Part shown: positions 48,430-59,672 of the stretch, piece after piece | Numbering within the stretch: the stretch's first letter is position 1 | Layout of the letters: every line of letters begins with the position of its first letter | From: Pilaira anomala | Lineage: Eukaryota > Mucoromycota > Mucoromycetes > Mucorales > Mucoraceae | Length of the DNA stretch: 64,000 bases | Assembly (NCBI GenBank): GCA_025716855.1 | Contig: JAIXMQ010000020.1 | Coordinates: 124,001-188,000 of the forward strand | Reading direction: 5' to 3' | Made by a program: the position numbers and the translations under genes | Notes under the pieces: model-generated | The model's database searches: none | What the model was told of the DNA's origin: nothing | Seen by the model: only the letters and a program-made list of their open reading frames with translations

Positions 48430-51400
48430 ACCATCTCTACTGGCAGAATCCTCTCTACTCTAAAGATCCTCTCTACTGGCATAATCCTCTCTACTGGCAT
48501 AATCCCTCTCTACTTTCAAGATCCTCTCTACCGGCATGACTTTCTCTACTTCCAAGATCCCCTCTACTGGCATAACCCTCTTTACTTCTATGGTCCACTC
48601 TACTTTCAAGACCCTCTCTGCTGGCATAACACCCTTTACTTCTATGGTCCACTCTACTTTCAAGGTCTTCTCTACTACTTTCAAGATCCTCTCTATTTAA
48701 GATCCCCTCTATCTTCGAGATCACGTCTACTTTCAAGATCCCCTCTACTTTCAAAATCCCCTCTGCTGGCATGACCCTCTTTACTCCCATGGTTCACTCT
48801 AATTTCAAGGTCTTCTCTACTTTCAAGATTCTCTCTACTTTCACGGTCCTCTCTACTTTCAAGATCCTCCCTACTTTCATGATTCTCTTTACTTTCTAGA
48901 TTCTCTCTACTACTTTCGAGATCCTCTCTGCTGGCATGGCCCTTTTTACTCCCATGTCCCACTCTACTTTCAAGATCCTCTCTACTGGCATAATCCTCTC
49001 TACTTTCAAGATCCTCTCCACTACTTTCAAGATCCCCTCTCTACTTTCAAGACCTTCTCTATTTTCAAGATCCCTTCTACTTTCAATATCCTCTCTGCTG
49101 GCATGGTCCTCTACTTTCATGATCCGCTCTACTTTCAAGATCCTTCTACTTTCAAGGTCAAGATCCTCTCTACTACTTTCAAGACACCCTCTACTGGCAT
49201 GACCCTCTTTACTCCTATGGTTCACTCTAATTTCAAGGCCTTCTCTACTCTCAAGATCTCCTCTACTTTCAGGTTCCCCTCTATTTTCAAGATCCCTTCT
49301 ACCTTCAATATCCTCTCTGCTGGCATGGTCCTCTCTACTTTCAAGATCCGTTCTACTTTCAAGATCCTTCCTACTACTACCAAGATCCTCGCTGCTTGCA
49401 TGAACCTCTCTACTACTTCCATCCACTCTACTTTCAAGGTCGTTTCTACTTTCAGGATATCCTCTAGTTTCAAAATCTTTTCTGCCGTTATGACCTCTCT
49501 ACTTTCAAGATCCTCTCTATTTAAGATCCCCTTTATCTTCGGGATCACCTCTACCTTCAATATCATCTCCTCTACGTTCAGGACCCTTACTGCTGGTAGG
49601 ACCTTCATCACCTTTATGATCTACTCTACTTTCAAGGTCTTCTCTACTTTCAAGATCCCCTCTACTTTCAAGATTCTCTCTACTTTCAAGATCCTCTCTA
49701 CTTTCAAGATCCTCTCTACTTTCAAGATCCTCTCTACTTTCAAGATCCCCTCTGCTGGTGTGATCCTCTCTACTTCCATAATTATCCACTCTATTTTTCA
49801 AGGTCTTTTCTACTTTCGGGATCCCCCCTACTTTCAAGATCCTTTCTACTGACGTGATCCTCTCTACTTTCAAGATCCTCTCTACGTACAAGATCTCCTC
49901 TACTTTCAAGGTCTTCTCTGCTGGTATGGTCCTCTCTACTTTCAAGGTCTACTCTGCTGGTATGGTCCTCTCTACTTTCAAGGTCTACTCTGCTGGTATG
50001 GTCCTCTCTACTTTCAAGGTCCCCTCTATTTCAAAATTGCCTCTACATCAAGATTATCTGTACTTCATGATCCTCTCCACTTTCAATATCTTCCGTGCGG
50101 GCATGATCCTCTTTACTTTCAAGATCTTCCCTACTTTTTAATCCCCCTTTGCCTCAAGATCCTCTCTGCTGGCATGACCCTCTTTACTTCCGTGGTCCAC
50201 TCTAATTTCGAGGTCTTCTCTACTTTCAAGATCTTCTCCACTACTTCCAAGATCCTCTCTGCTTGCATGGTCCTCTCTACTACTTCCCTGTTCCACTCTA
50301 CTTTCAGGATCTCCTCTACTTTCAAAGTCCCCTCTACTTTCAAGATCTCCTCTACTTTCAAGGTCTTCTCTGTTGGCATGGTCCACTCTGCTTTCAGGAT
50401 CCCCTCTACTTGATAATTATCTCTACTTCAAGGTTATCTGTACTTTTATGATCCTCTCCACTTTCAACGTCTTCTCTGCTGGCATGATCCTCTCTACTTT
50501 CATGATTCTCTCTACTTTCAAGATCCCCTCTACTTTCAAGATCCTCTCTACTTTCAAGACCCCCTCTACTTTCAAGATTCTCTCTGCTGGCATGATCCTC
50601 TTTACTTTCAAGACCCTCCTACTTTCAAGATCCTCTCTACTTTCAAGACACCCTCTAGTTTCAAAATTACCTTTACTTTCAAGATTTTCTGTACGTTCAT
50701 AACCCTCTCTATTGTCAACATCTTCTCTACTGGCCCCTCTTTACTATCGAGATCCACTCTACTTTCATGGTCCAGTTTACTTTCAAGATCCTCTCTACAA
50801 CTTCCAAGATCCTCTCTGCTAGCATGATCCTCTCTACTAGTTCCATGAACCTCTCTGCCGGCATGATCCTCTTAACTTTCAAGATCCCCTCTACTTTGAA
50901 GACCCTTTCTACTTTTAAAATACTCTCTACTTTCAAGATCCTTAATGCTGGTATGACTCTCTTTACTCTAGTTCACTCTAATTTCAAGGCCTTCTCCACT
51001 TTCAAGATCCTCTTTACTGGCGTGACCCTCTCTCTTCAAGATCCTCTCCACTTTCATGATCCTCTCCACTTTCAACATCTTCTCTGCTGGCATGATCCTC
51101 TCTACTTTCAAGACCTTCTCTACTTTTAAATTCACCTCTACTTTCAAGATCCTCTCTACTTCCAAGATCCTCTCTGCTTTCATGTTCCACTCTACTTTCA
51201 AGGCCTTCTCCACTATCAAGATCCTCTTTACTGGCGTGACCCTCTCTCTTCAAGATCCTCTCTACTTCCAAGATCCTCTCCACTTTCATGATCCTCTCCA
51301 CTTTCAACATCTTCTCTGCTGGCATGATCCTCTCTACTTTCAAGATCCCCTCTCTACTTTCAAGACCTTCTCTACTTTTAAATTCACCTCTACTTTCAAG

Positions 51401-51995
51401 ATCCTCTCTACTTCCAAGATCCTCTCTGCTTTCATGTTCCACTCTACTTTCAAGGCCTTCTCCACTTTCAAGATCCTCTTTACTGACGTGACCCTCTCTC
51501 TTCAAGATCCTCTCCACTTGCAACATCTTCTCTGCTGGCATGATCCTCTCTACTTTCAAGATCCCCTCTCTACCTTCAAGACCTTCTCTACTTTTAAATT
51601 CACCTCTACTTTCGGGATCCTTACTGCTGGCATGACCCTCTTTACTTCCATGTTCCACTCTACTTTCAAGGCCTTCTCAACTTTCAAGATCCTCTTTACT
51701 GGCGTGACCCTCTCTCTTCAAGATCCTCTCCACTTTCAACATCTTCTCTGCTGGCATGATCCTCTCTCTTCAAGATCCTCTCCACTTTCAACATCTTCTC
51801 TGCTGGCATGATCCTCTCTACTTTCAAGATCCCCTCTCTACTTTCAAGACCTTCTCTACTTTCAAGACCTTCTCTACTTTCAAGACCTTCTCTACTTTTA
51901 AATTCATCTCTACTTCCAAGATCCTCTCTGCTTTCATGATCCTCTCCACTTTCAACATCTTCTCTGCCGGCATGATCCTCTCTACTTTCAAGGAT
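48430..51995. repeat. 3.6-kb minisatellite of an 18-bp unit
   Basis: Nearly continuous variants of CTCTCTACTTTCAAGATC on the plus strand, with common substitutes such as CTCTGCTGGCATGATC. The plus strand is almost pure pyrimidine within units. The 18-base unit is a multiple of three. The consensus is open in all three plus frames (KILSTF, RSSLLS, DPLYFQ) and two minus frames (ESREDL, KVERIL). This explains the many overlapping open frames, the longest being 249-251 residues on the plus strand and 214 on the minus. Frames break at irregular unit lengths, there is no splice logic and no unique flanking protein domain, so I do not call a gene. Confidence 0.9.
51021..51720. repeat. Higher-order repeat within the minisatellite
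   Basis: The landmark CGTGACCCTCTCTCTTCAAG recurs at 51021, 51235, 51487 and 51703. Spacings are 214, 252 and 216 bp, the last two being 14 and 12 multiples of 18. The blocks between landmarks share the same order of variant units, including TTTTAAATTCACCTC, so larger segments were duplicated as a whole. Confidence 0.8.
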
Positions 51996-52034
51996 ATCCT
52001 GAAACTTGTATTTTACTTTAGGGTTGAAATTCCC

Positions 52035-52055
52035 CATAGCTTGTGATGAGCTATG
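52035..52055. other. Stem-loop just outside the minisatellite
   Basis: CATAGCT and AGCTATG form a perfect 7-bp stem around a 7-base loop, about 40 bp after the last minisatellite unit. It may be chance. Confidence 0.4.
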
Positions 52056-52481
52056 AAAATGGGAGCTCTTAGTTCTACCTTCACGTGGTGGCTCCTGTTA
52101 CTCTTACTAAAGGAACTAATCGTATATCATAAGTATTAATTTAATAAAAATAATAGATAAGCATTCAACTTTAAAGTAATAAATTGTGTTCATAAAAAGT
52201 GTGTAAGGCCCTAATAATAACTGCGATTTTTTTTTTGTCCTATAATACATCCAACAAGAGCTTATATTGGCATTATTAGAAGATCTCGTATTAGCCATTC
52301 ACTTGATTGCTGGTATTGACTTTTTTTTTTCACATATCACTTTTTTTTATCCTTTTTTTTTATTTTATTTTTTTTTCACTTCAAAAATAAAATATGAATC
52401 CCCTTTACAACCACTAACATCTTATTAACTAATCTTTTCTTCAGCCAATCGCTTTTTTTTTTTTGACTTCGTTAAACTACC

Positions 52482-52748
52482 TTGTTTCAAAACGTGGATT
52501 TAGAAAAATTGACTATGAATGCTGATGATGAAGAAGGCCATTTAGAGTCAGCCTCCCAACTTATTAACTTTCTTTCGCCCAACTGTCCGAACATTAAACA
52601 GTTATATTTAATTAACCGTCATCCTCATCCTTATGGTAGTAGCTCCTACTTAATTAGACTTGGTAAACCTAATACAAGTCTTAATAGATTCTTATGGGAA
52701 GGAACATTTAACTATTATGGTAATGATATTGTTTCTGTTGATGATTGA
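52482..52748 (+). pseudogene. Leucine-rich-repeat-like fragment
   Basis: An open stretch of 88 residues without its own credible start codon (it begins at TTG). It includes VDLEKLTMNADDEEGHLES and INFLSPNCPNIKQLYLINR, which has the spacing of an F-box/LRR protein repeat (NCPNIKQLYL). Adjacent minus-strand fragments look like the same protein type. Probably a gene remnant rather than a whole gene. Confidence 0.35.
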
Positions 52749-52811
52749 AAAGTTTATATCAGGTTAAAAACAAGTGAGCGAGTCAAACTATATACAGGTA
52801 GTACATTAGGC

Positions 52812-53583
52812 TTATCTGTTATAAATACAAGTCAGGTTGATGACTATGAAGGTAGGGATTTCAGGTGAAGGTAAAGGTAAATAGAACTCTTCTAGCGATG
52901 TACATAACTGAAGAAGTTGAAATACCTTATCAAATCCAACTCTTCCCTTCATTTTGAGTGATCGGATTGTCCCGCCTGATGTTGAAAAGAAACTGATATC
53001 TGTTGAGAGAAACCCTCTCACACGGGAAGATAGTGGAAATCAAATATTTGTTTCTGTATTAGCATGATGGTAATCAATAACTACATCTTTACATATATCA
53101 ATCAGTTCAATCTAAACATTCATTGCATCTTAGCCTATTAATGTAAACTCCACTGAAATCTGGTATAATTTTTGCATAAAGTAAAAAGTCGACTACACTA
53201 CTGTAAGGACAATCAATGGTGTTGTTTGATATAAAATTTCTCAAGCAATTAATATCTAAACATTGAAGATTAGGAAATTTATGAATAACATATTCCAATT
53301 ACTTTTGATTATTATAGATTCCCAGTTGCAACAAAACGTGTGGATATGAAGGCGTGGCTGAATATCTGCTGGATGTAGATGAATTAAGTCAACATTTTCT
53401 AATAACCGACCTTGGGTTTTCTGGATAAGATAATTTGATATGAACTTCTTGTAACTGTGAGCAATCTTCTATCAAGGCATCAAAGTAATTTAACTGCTTC
53501 TTAGAAGGATACTCCAGCAGGTTGAGGTGTTGTAAATTTTTGAATTCACTGATGCAATCTAGTAATATTTGATACGATTCCAA
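52812..53583 (-). pseudogene. Broken F-box/LRR-type gene
   Basis: Three minus-strand pieces occur in plausible protein order: 53583-53389 (FKNLQHLNLLEYPSKKQ, then IEDCSQLQEVHIKL), 53298-53107 (VIHKFPNLQCLDINCL) and 53021-52812 (VFQLLQLCTSLEEFYLPLP). The NLQ.L.L and CSQLQEV patterns are typical of leucine-rich repeats in fungal F-box-like proteins. The second piece continues upstream in the same frame through PHVLLQLGIYNN, then an in-frame TAA just before LEYVIHKF, so the gene is interrupted. No F-box was found. Confidence 0.6.
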
Positions 53584-54385
53584 CTCCTTATCCTCGGATA
53601 TATGTATTATGCAAATGCGCTATATACCAGGTTATCACTGACCGCAACTCTTAAAACTCTATTATTAACAATGTATTAGGCCGATGCTTAAGTTACACTA
53701 TATATATAAGCTAGAATTAAAGGTGTATACTTCAGTAATTATATATTTATAGGCAAAAGATAATGAGAGAAAGGCAGATCTGTGCACTCTAACCAATAAA
53801 AACCAATGTTTTAAATATGTGGCATATAATATAAAATGTATTTCTTTTTAAAAGTCGCGTCTGCTTTGTTGTAGTGCTATATATATGTTATGTATGTATA
53901 ATGAAATAAAAAAAATGCCAATAACAATCAAGTGAGTGTTTAAATGGAAATCCAGAAGACCTAATGCTTTTAATCTTAATATTAAAATTGGTGCGCGAAA
54001 AAATGTGGTGTAACAAAAAAATATAGTGCACCGTATCTTTCCCCGATATTAAAACCCTGATTCATGCCAATGTTTGTTTACTTTTAACCCAATTTTTTTT
54101 CCAAATTATCTTCCACAATTTCAAGGGAGTGGACTGTAATAAAGCGACACCTTCTTTAAATAGACATAAGAGGCTCTTTGATGAGGTTTAGGTATACCCA
54201 TCTTACTACCCACATCAACTTAATTTGTCATCTATTTACTCTCCTTATAACATTCACAAGAAAAGACAGATCTAGATTCTTTATTTAAAGTTACAAATGT
54301 TTAATACTAATTTACATATAATATCATACTTGGTATCTCGCTTTCTCTCCCCCTTTTTTATTTGTTAACGATAAAAATATTCTTA

Positions 54386-54420
<35 letters not shown>

Positions 54421-54794
54421 CACTTGTACACCACAAGGCAAGATATTTAGCGCAATCATTTTCATTTACTTTTTTTCTCCTTTCAAAAAGGGGGAGGGGG
54501 AGGACAAGCGTGTCACTTTACCGAAACGCATAATTTTTTTAATGAGGCCAATATTAGCCACTCGGTGGCAATTCCATAAAAACTCCTTTTGTCTCTTTTT
54601 TTTTTTGCTCCTATTTCTCTAATTTCTGTTGTACAGAATTTGATTTCTATATAATGACTATTTAATTAGAAAAAAATATGTTAATTATATATTTTGTATC
54701 TCCACGAAAGGAAACTTGGTCAATTAACTTTAAAAAAAAAAAAATACTATAAAAAAGCGGAAGGATCCTGTAAAAAAAAATTAAAAAAAAAAGT
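53584..54794. other. Intergenic, upstream of STE20-family kinase
   Basis: Contains an A run of about 31 at 54389-54419 and a poly-A-rich leader before ATG 54795. No gene seen. Confidence 0.5.
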
Positions 54795-56441
54795 ATGGAT
54801 CAATTAACACCACTTAGTTCACCTGTAACTGTCTCTCGTTCAAATTCAATCAACCAGTTATTCACAAGAAGAAGATCCAATACATTAGAGAACAATTGTC
54901 AACCTAATACAGTACCTGATATCACAACCACAGTCAATAAGAGACCTCTCTCAAGACAACGTTCCATTTCTGAACTTGTCAGTCGTGTCAAATACTCGCT
55001 TCGGTCTAACAGTACAAAAAAGAGGGTTCAAACTTATTCTTCACAAGCAGAAGATTATGATATCTTGAGAACTATTGGTGCAGGCGCAACGGCTTCTGTT
55101 TATTCGGCTCTTTATAAACCTACTCAATCTGTCATTGCTATCAAGACTGTAGATCTAGATGAAGTAGCTCTGGATGATTCAAGATTAGATGCTTTACGTA
55201 AAGAGATACAGATTATGACTCTTTGTAGACATAAACATTTGTTGGAAGTCTATCAAAGTTTTGTTCATTCTTCTCAACTTTATATTGTGACTCCTGTCAT
55301 GTCAGCTGGTTCTTGTCATGATTTATTATTACGGTGTCATAAAGTTGGATTTGAAGAAACAATCGTAGCATGGTATGTAAAAAAAAAGATCGATATATAT
55401 ATATATATATAAAACTCAAGCATTCTCTTTTTTTTCAGTATATTGAAACAAGTCGCACTAGGTTTAGAATACTTGCACGAAAATGAATTGGTTCATCGAG
55501 ACATCAAATCAGCAAATATGTTGATTGATTTTGATACCGGAATCGTTAAATTAGCAGATTTTGGAGTCAGCAATCATTTGTTGGCTAATTTATCTGATTT
55601 ACCTAAAAATCCAAATTATTTCCGTCTGCAACAAGAATTGGAAGAGCAAGTATTTGGTGGGTTTCAAGTGTGTGCTAATAATAGTATGTTTCCTGTTACA
55701 CCTAAAAAAGCACGTCGATCGTTTGTTGGTACCCCTTGTTGGATGGCACCAGAAATTTTGTTAAATCAAGATTATGATACTAAAGTTGATCTTTGGTCCC
55801 TTGGTATTACTTGTATTGAATTAGCTTGTGGAAAACCTCCTTTCTCAGAATATGATCCCTTGACTGTAAGTAAATAAACATTGTGTTGTTGTATCTATAT
55901 ATACTAATATGCATATCTTAAGATATTTTCAATGATTTTGGAAGACCCAGCACCTACATTACATGATACAGGCATTCATTACGCTCCTTCACAAGCCATT
56001 CAAGACTTTATTGAAAAATGTCTTGATAAAAGTCCAGAGAATCGAATGAATGTGACGGAAGCATTAAACCATCCATTTTTGAAACGAGCTGCTTCACATC
56101 ATTTATTACAAAAGTACTTGTCACGTAAACCTGAACTCAACAAACGAGACTATTTAATAAGTCGATCAACAAAACATAAAAAAGAACAAGAAGATAGTTG
56201 GGATGAGCTCGATTTTATTAATTCTACTTGGAACTTTAATGAAGAAGCATCATCACTAAGTCTAAAACCTCCACCTGTTCATACAAAATATCTCGATAGA
56301 GTCATTAATCCTGAAACTGAATCTCCAATCACTCCTGCTGATGGTGAAGAAGTTGGTGGTGGTAGTGTTGAACAACAACAAGACTTGCTTTTCAAAAAGA
56401 ATCAACAAGAATTCTTAATGACGAAAGAGTATTATTATTAA
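54795..56441 (+). CDS. STE20/germinal-centre-type Ser/Thr kinase (SPAK/OSR1-like)
   Basis: Three exons (54795-55372, 55439-55865, 55923-56441) give 507 residues. Catalytic elements: glycine loop GAGATASV (95-102), Lys117 in AIKTVDLD, Glu137, HRDIKSAN (212-219), DFG (233-235), [10 protein letters not shown] (289-298) and [14 protein letters not shown]. The [10 protein letters not shown] signature and the substrate lobe ending ([21 protein letters not shown]) place it in the STE20 group, nearest to FRAY/SPAK/OSR1. The DFG-to-APE segment is about 60 residues, twice the usual, because of an insert around 240-283. The N-terminal 85 residues are Ser/Arg-rich with several RRxS-type sites. The C-terminus is acidic with no recognisable regulatory domain. 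Confidence 0.88.
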
Positions 56442-56550
56442 AAAGAGAAGAAGAAGAAGAAAGCATATATATATGTGTGTATTTGTGTTTGTGTGTGTGT
56501 ATAAAATGTATAAATATATTATTATTTTTTTGTGTGTGTGATTATAAATA

Positions 56551-57571
56551 TTATTGAGGAATTTGATGAACTTTAACTTGATGAGTCTTAAAAAAATAAA
56601 ATCATATTAATGCAAAAACTTTCAAAAAAAAACTTTTTTCTTATCTACCTTTAAATTTCCTCTTTGTGTAAACCCTTTTCCACAATTGGGAAATGCACAC
56701 ATATATGGCTTAACTGGCCAATGTATCTTTTCGTGTGTTTTTAAGTTTCCAAGTTGTGTGAACGCTTTATCACATCCATCGTACGTACACTTTTTTTTTT
56801 TTTTTTGTCAGTAACAACGTCAATTTATTTACATTGTCGATAATTTACTTACATGATACGGTCTTTCACCAGTATGTTTTCTTGAATGTGTCTATATATT
56901 CCTCAACTATTTAGATTCAACACATATTCAATCACTCACAAACTCCCCCTCTCCCCTTTTTTATTTTACCTTCAAGTTTCCATATTGTGTAAATGATTTC
57001 CCACATTCAGCATAAGGACAAACCTATAAGAGAATTTGAATATACAATGTACAATTTATTAGTTTTTTTTTTTTTTTTTTTTTTTTTTGATATAATTACA
57101 TAAGGTCGACTATTCGGTGATGATCTCATATGATCGTTTTCTGCACCACCACCACCACTACCTCCTCCTCCGCCGCCGCTTCTACCATGAGCGTTTCTAA
57201 TACATATAAAGTAAATATTTAACCCAAAAAAGAAGAGAAAAACTTTTTCTTTCTTTTACCTTTGATGTATTCGTAGTCCTCCCGGTTGGTCAAAATACTC
57301 TGAACAGCCCGGTTCGTTACAAGTATATAATTTACGTGATTCATATAAACTTGGAGTAGGATTATAATGTTCCGGTACATTAGTTGATGGTGGTGGTGGT
57401 CTATACTGTTGTTGTTGTGTACGATAAGGTGATTGTTCATGTAAACTAGGTAAATTATTATTAAGGAATCCATTATGTAGATGTTGTTGCTGGTGTTGGT
57501 GTTGGTGTTGTTGGTGTTGTTGGTGTTGGTGCTGTTGGTGTTGTTGGTGTTGTTGTTGCTGGCGTTGCTGG

Positions 57572-57606
<35 letters not shown>

Positions 57607-57630
57607 TTGATATGGGTTATTATAAGACAT
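56551..57630 (-). CDS. C2H2 zinc-finger protein with Gln/His-rich N-terminus
   Basis: Six minus-strand exons (57630-57260, 57196-57100, 57023-56970, 56891-56853, 56789-56649, 56586-56551) give 245 residues. The N-terminus has a long Gln/His tract from CAG/CAA/CAC triplets (about residues 8-51). Finger 1 is [24 protein letters not shown]. After a Gly-rich linker, three consecutive fingers follow: [42 protein letters not shown] and [21 protein letters not shown]. The shared FTQ.GNLKTH recognition helix is typical of a sequence-specific fungal transcription factor. Introns cut individual fingers, which is why no single open frame shows them all. It converges on the STE20-like kinase (109 bp between stops). 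Confidence 0.88.
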
Positions 57631-57690
57631 TTTTAATTTTTGTAACCCTACAAAAAATTATTTTTTGACTTGAAAACGTGTTGAATTTCC

Positions 57691-57722
<32 letters not shown>

Positions 57723-57863
57723 CAAAAGGGTTAAAATATTACCCGTTTTATAAAGTATGAATTGTGACAGCGATGTTTGAATGAAGAAAAAAAAAAAATT
57801 AATGTAAATTCTCACTTTTTTCTCCCTTTCTATCTTTATATACATATATTACTCTTTATCATA
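57631..57863. promoter_or_regulatory. Shared divergent promoter of zinc-finger and PHD genes
   Basis: 233 bp between divergent start codons, with a T run of about 27 at 57694-57719 and an A run at 57786-57798. No specific factor sites assigned. Confidence 0.5.
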
Positions 57864-59508
57864 ATGAGTAAGTTTTGTTTAAATAAATACTTGCCAGAAA
57901 AAAAAGACGAAATTTTAAACTTTTATACCTTTTTTATTAGCTGTACATAGAAGAGGTGGTAGACCAAGTACAGGTGTGAGTAAAAGGAAACGAACTCCAC
58001 AACGAAGAAGATCTGCTTCTACCTCTGATGAAAATAGTTCGGACGCTAGTTCTATTACTCGCTGTGTTTGTGGAGAAACTCGTAAGTATGAAAAGGAAGT
58101 TTTTCTTTTAAAAATAAAAAGTACTCTTTTCAACTAACACATTCGTTTTCAGATAACTTGGGACTCATGGTCCAATGTGATAAATGTGAAGTATGGCAAC
58201 ATTGTCGTTGTATGGGCCTTGAACAACCTGATATACCAGACCAATATTACTGTGAACAATGTAAACCAGAAAACCATAAAAGTAATCGATTACCCAATGG
58301 AAGGTATATAAACATAAAAAATAATACAGCATATTTCTCCGTTTTTTTTTTATTTAATATTTTTTTTTTTTTTTGTATGTAGAATAAAACGACAATATAA
58401 CGCGCTTGGTTTAGCAGCAGCACCAAAAAAACGAATGACATTAAATAGTAGAGAAGCTTCCATGTCATTAGAAGATGTTTTAGCTGCAAGAAATGCGTTA
58501 GAATTATACGAGTCTAAAAGCGAGTCCAGTATGATCGAAGGGGAAGAAGAAGGAGGAGGAGTAGGAGGAGGTGGAACAAAAGTTAAACGAAAACCGGAAA
58601 TGAATTTACCTGAAATAATTGAAGAAAAATCCGAACCACCTTCTTCTACTGTTTCCTCAGTTGGACATGATGAATTAATAACAGAACAAGGTAAATTATA
58701 TATATATATATCTTTTTTTTTGTTCACTCTTTTATATATATATATCTAACATGTATAATTTTTAAAAAAAGTATCTTCACTTCCACCTCCACCTCCACCG
58801 CCAGTATCAGTCAAAAAAGTATATAAGAAGAGAGTAAAGGAAGATACAACAAAAAAGAAGGAACCTTTTTCAACACAAGATTCAACAGCGGCAGCAACAC
58901 CACCACCTAAACGAACTTATAATCGAACAGCAGCTGTGAAACAAAAGAGATTAAATAAACCAAGATCTCGTACATGTACACCACAGCCTGAATCATCACC
59001 TTGTACACAATTACAACCATCAGATGATGAAGTAACACAAAATAATGATAATATCGCAGCCATGTTGTTCGAATATTTCTCTCCTCGAGCCAGAGCTTCT
59101 TCACCACCAGCTAAATCTCGTAATCCACATTCTCGTATGAGCATTTCAGAAATGAATCGAAGGGCGAATCAAATATTGGAATATATTAGTTCAATTCAAA
59201 TCAATATGGCTTCAACACAACCGAATACTGGAAATGAAGAGGATGATAATGATTCATTAAGTAGTGCAAGTACAATTCCACTAAATACTGCAGAAGAAGA
59301 AGAAGAAGAAGAAGTAGATACTGATAAACAAACTTCCTTACAAATCATGGATATGTTGACTCGAAAATTAATTAAATTTCAATCAAAATTTGGGTCAAGA
59401 AATCGTGCATTATATGAAGAAGCAATGCTTGAAGGGGAGGGACGTATCACTCGTAGTCGAGAAGCAAGTGGTAATGCTAATTCATATCGTAATATGATAG
59501 CTCATTAA
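57864..59508 (+). CDS. PHD-finger protein, Cti6-like (Rpd3L complex)
   Basis: Five coding exons (57864-57867, 57941-58081, 58153-58303, 58383-58690, 58772-59508) give 446 residues. Exon 1 contributes only ATG plus one base. The PHD finger is at about 49-95: RCVCGET, then [20 protein letters not shown] and [13 protein letters not shown], with the C4HC3 ligands present. This wording closely matches Cti6, which reads H3K4 methylation for the Rpd3 large deacetylase complex; the complex assignment is inference from family. The rest is basic and Ser/Pro-rich with poly-Gly, poly-Pro and acidic tracts. A helix-rich block near the end ([20 protein letters not shown]) may be a protein-binding segment. 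Confidence 0.85.
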
Positions 59509-59672
59509 TCAAAAACACTATTAACTTAATTCATAATTCAAAACCCTCCACTGTATATTCTCTTTCTCTTTCTCTTTCTCTCTCTCTCTCTCTCTCCCTC
59601 TCTTTTTTATACTTTTCTCTCTATTGTACATATAAATAGTTTTTTTTTTTTTTTTTCTGGTTTAAATCAAAT

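Noticed and set aside
48430..51995. CRISPR-like array
   Set aside because: Repeats are contiguous with no unique spacers, and the genome is eukaryotic.
48436..52046. Many open frames of 60-251 residues on both strands in the minisatellite
   Set aside because: They are translations of the 18-bp unit in whichever frame lacks stops; they overlap on both strands, share no unique domain and have no splice structure.
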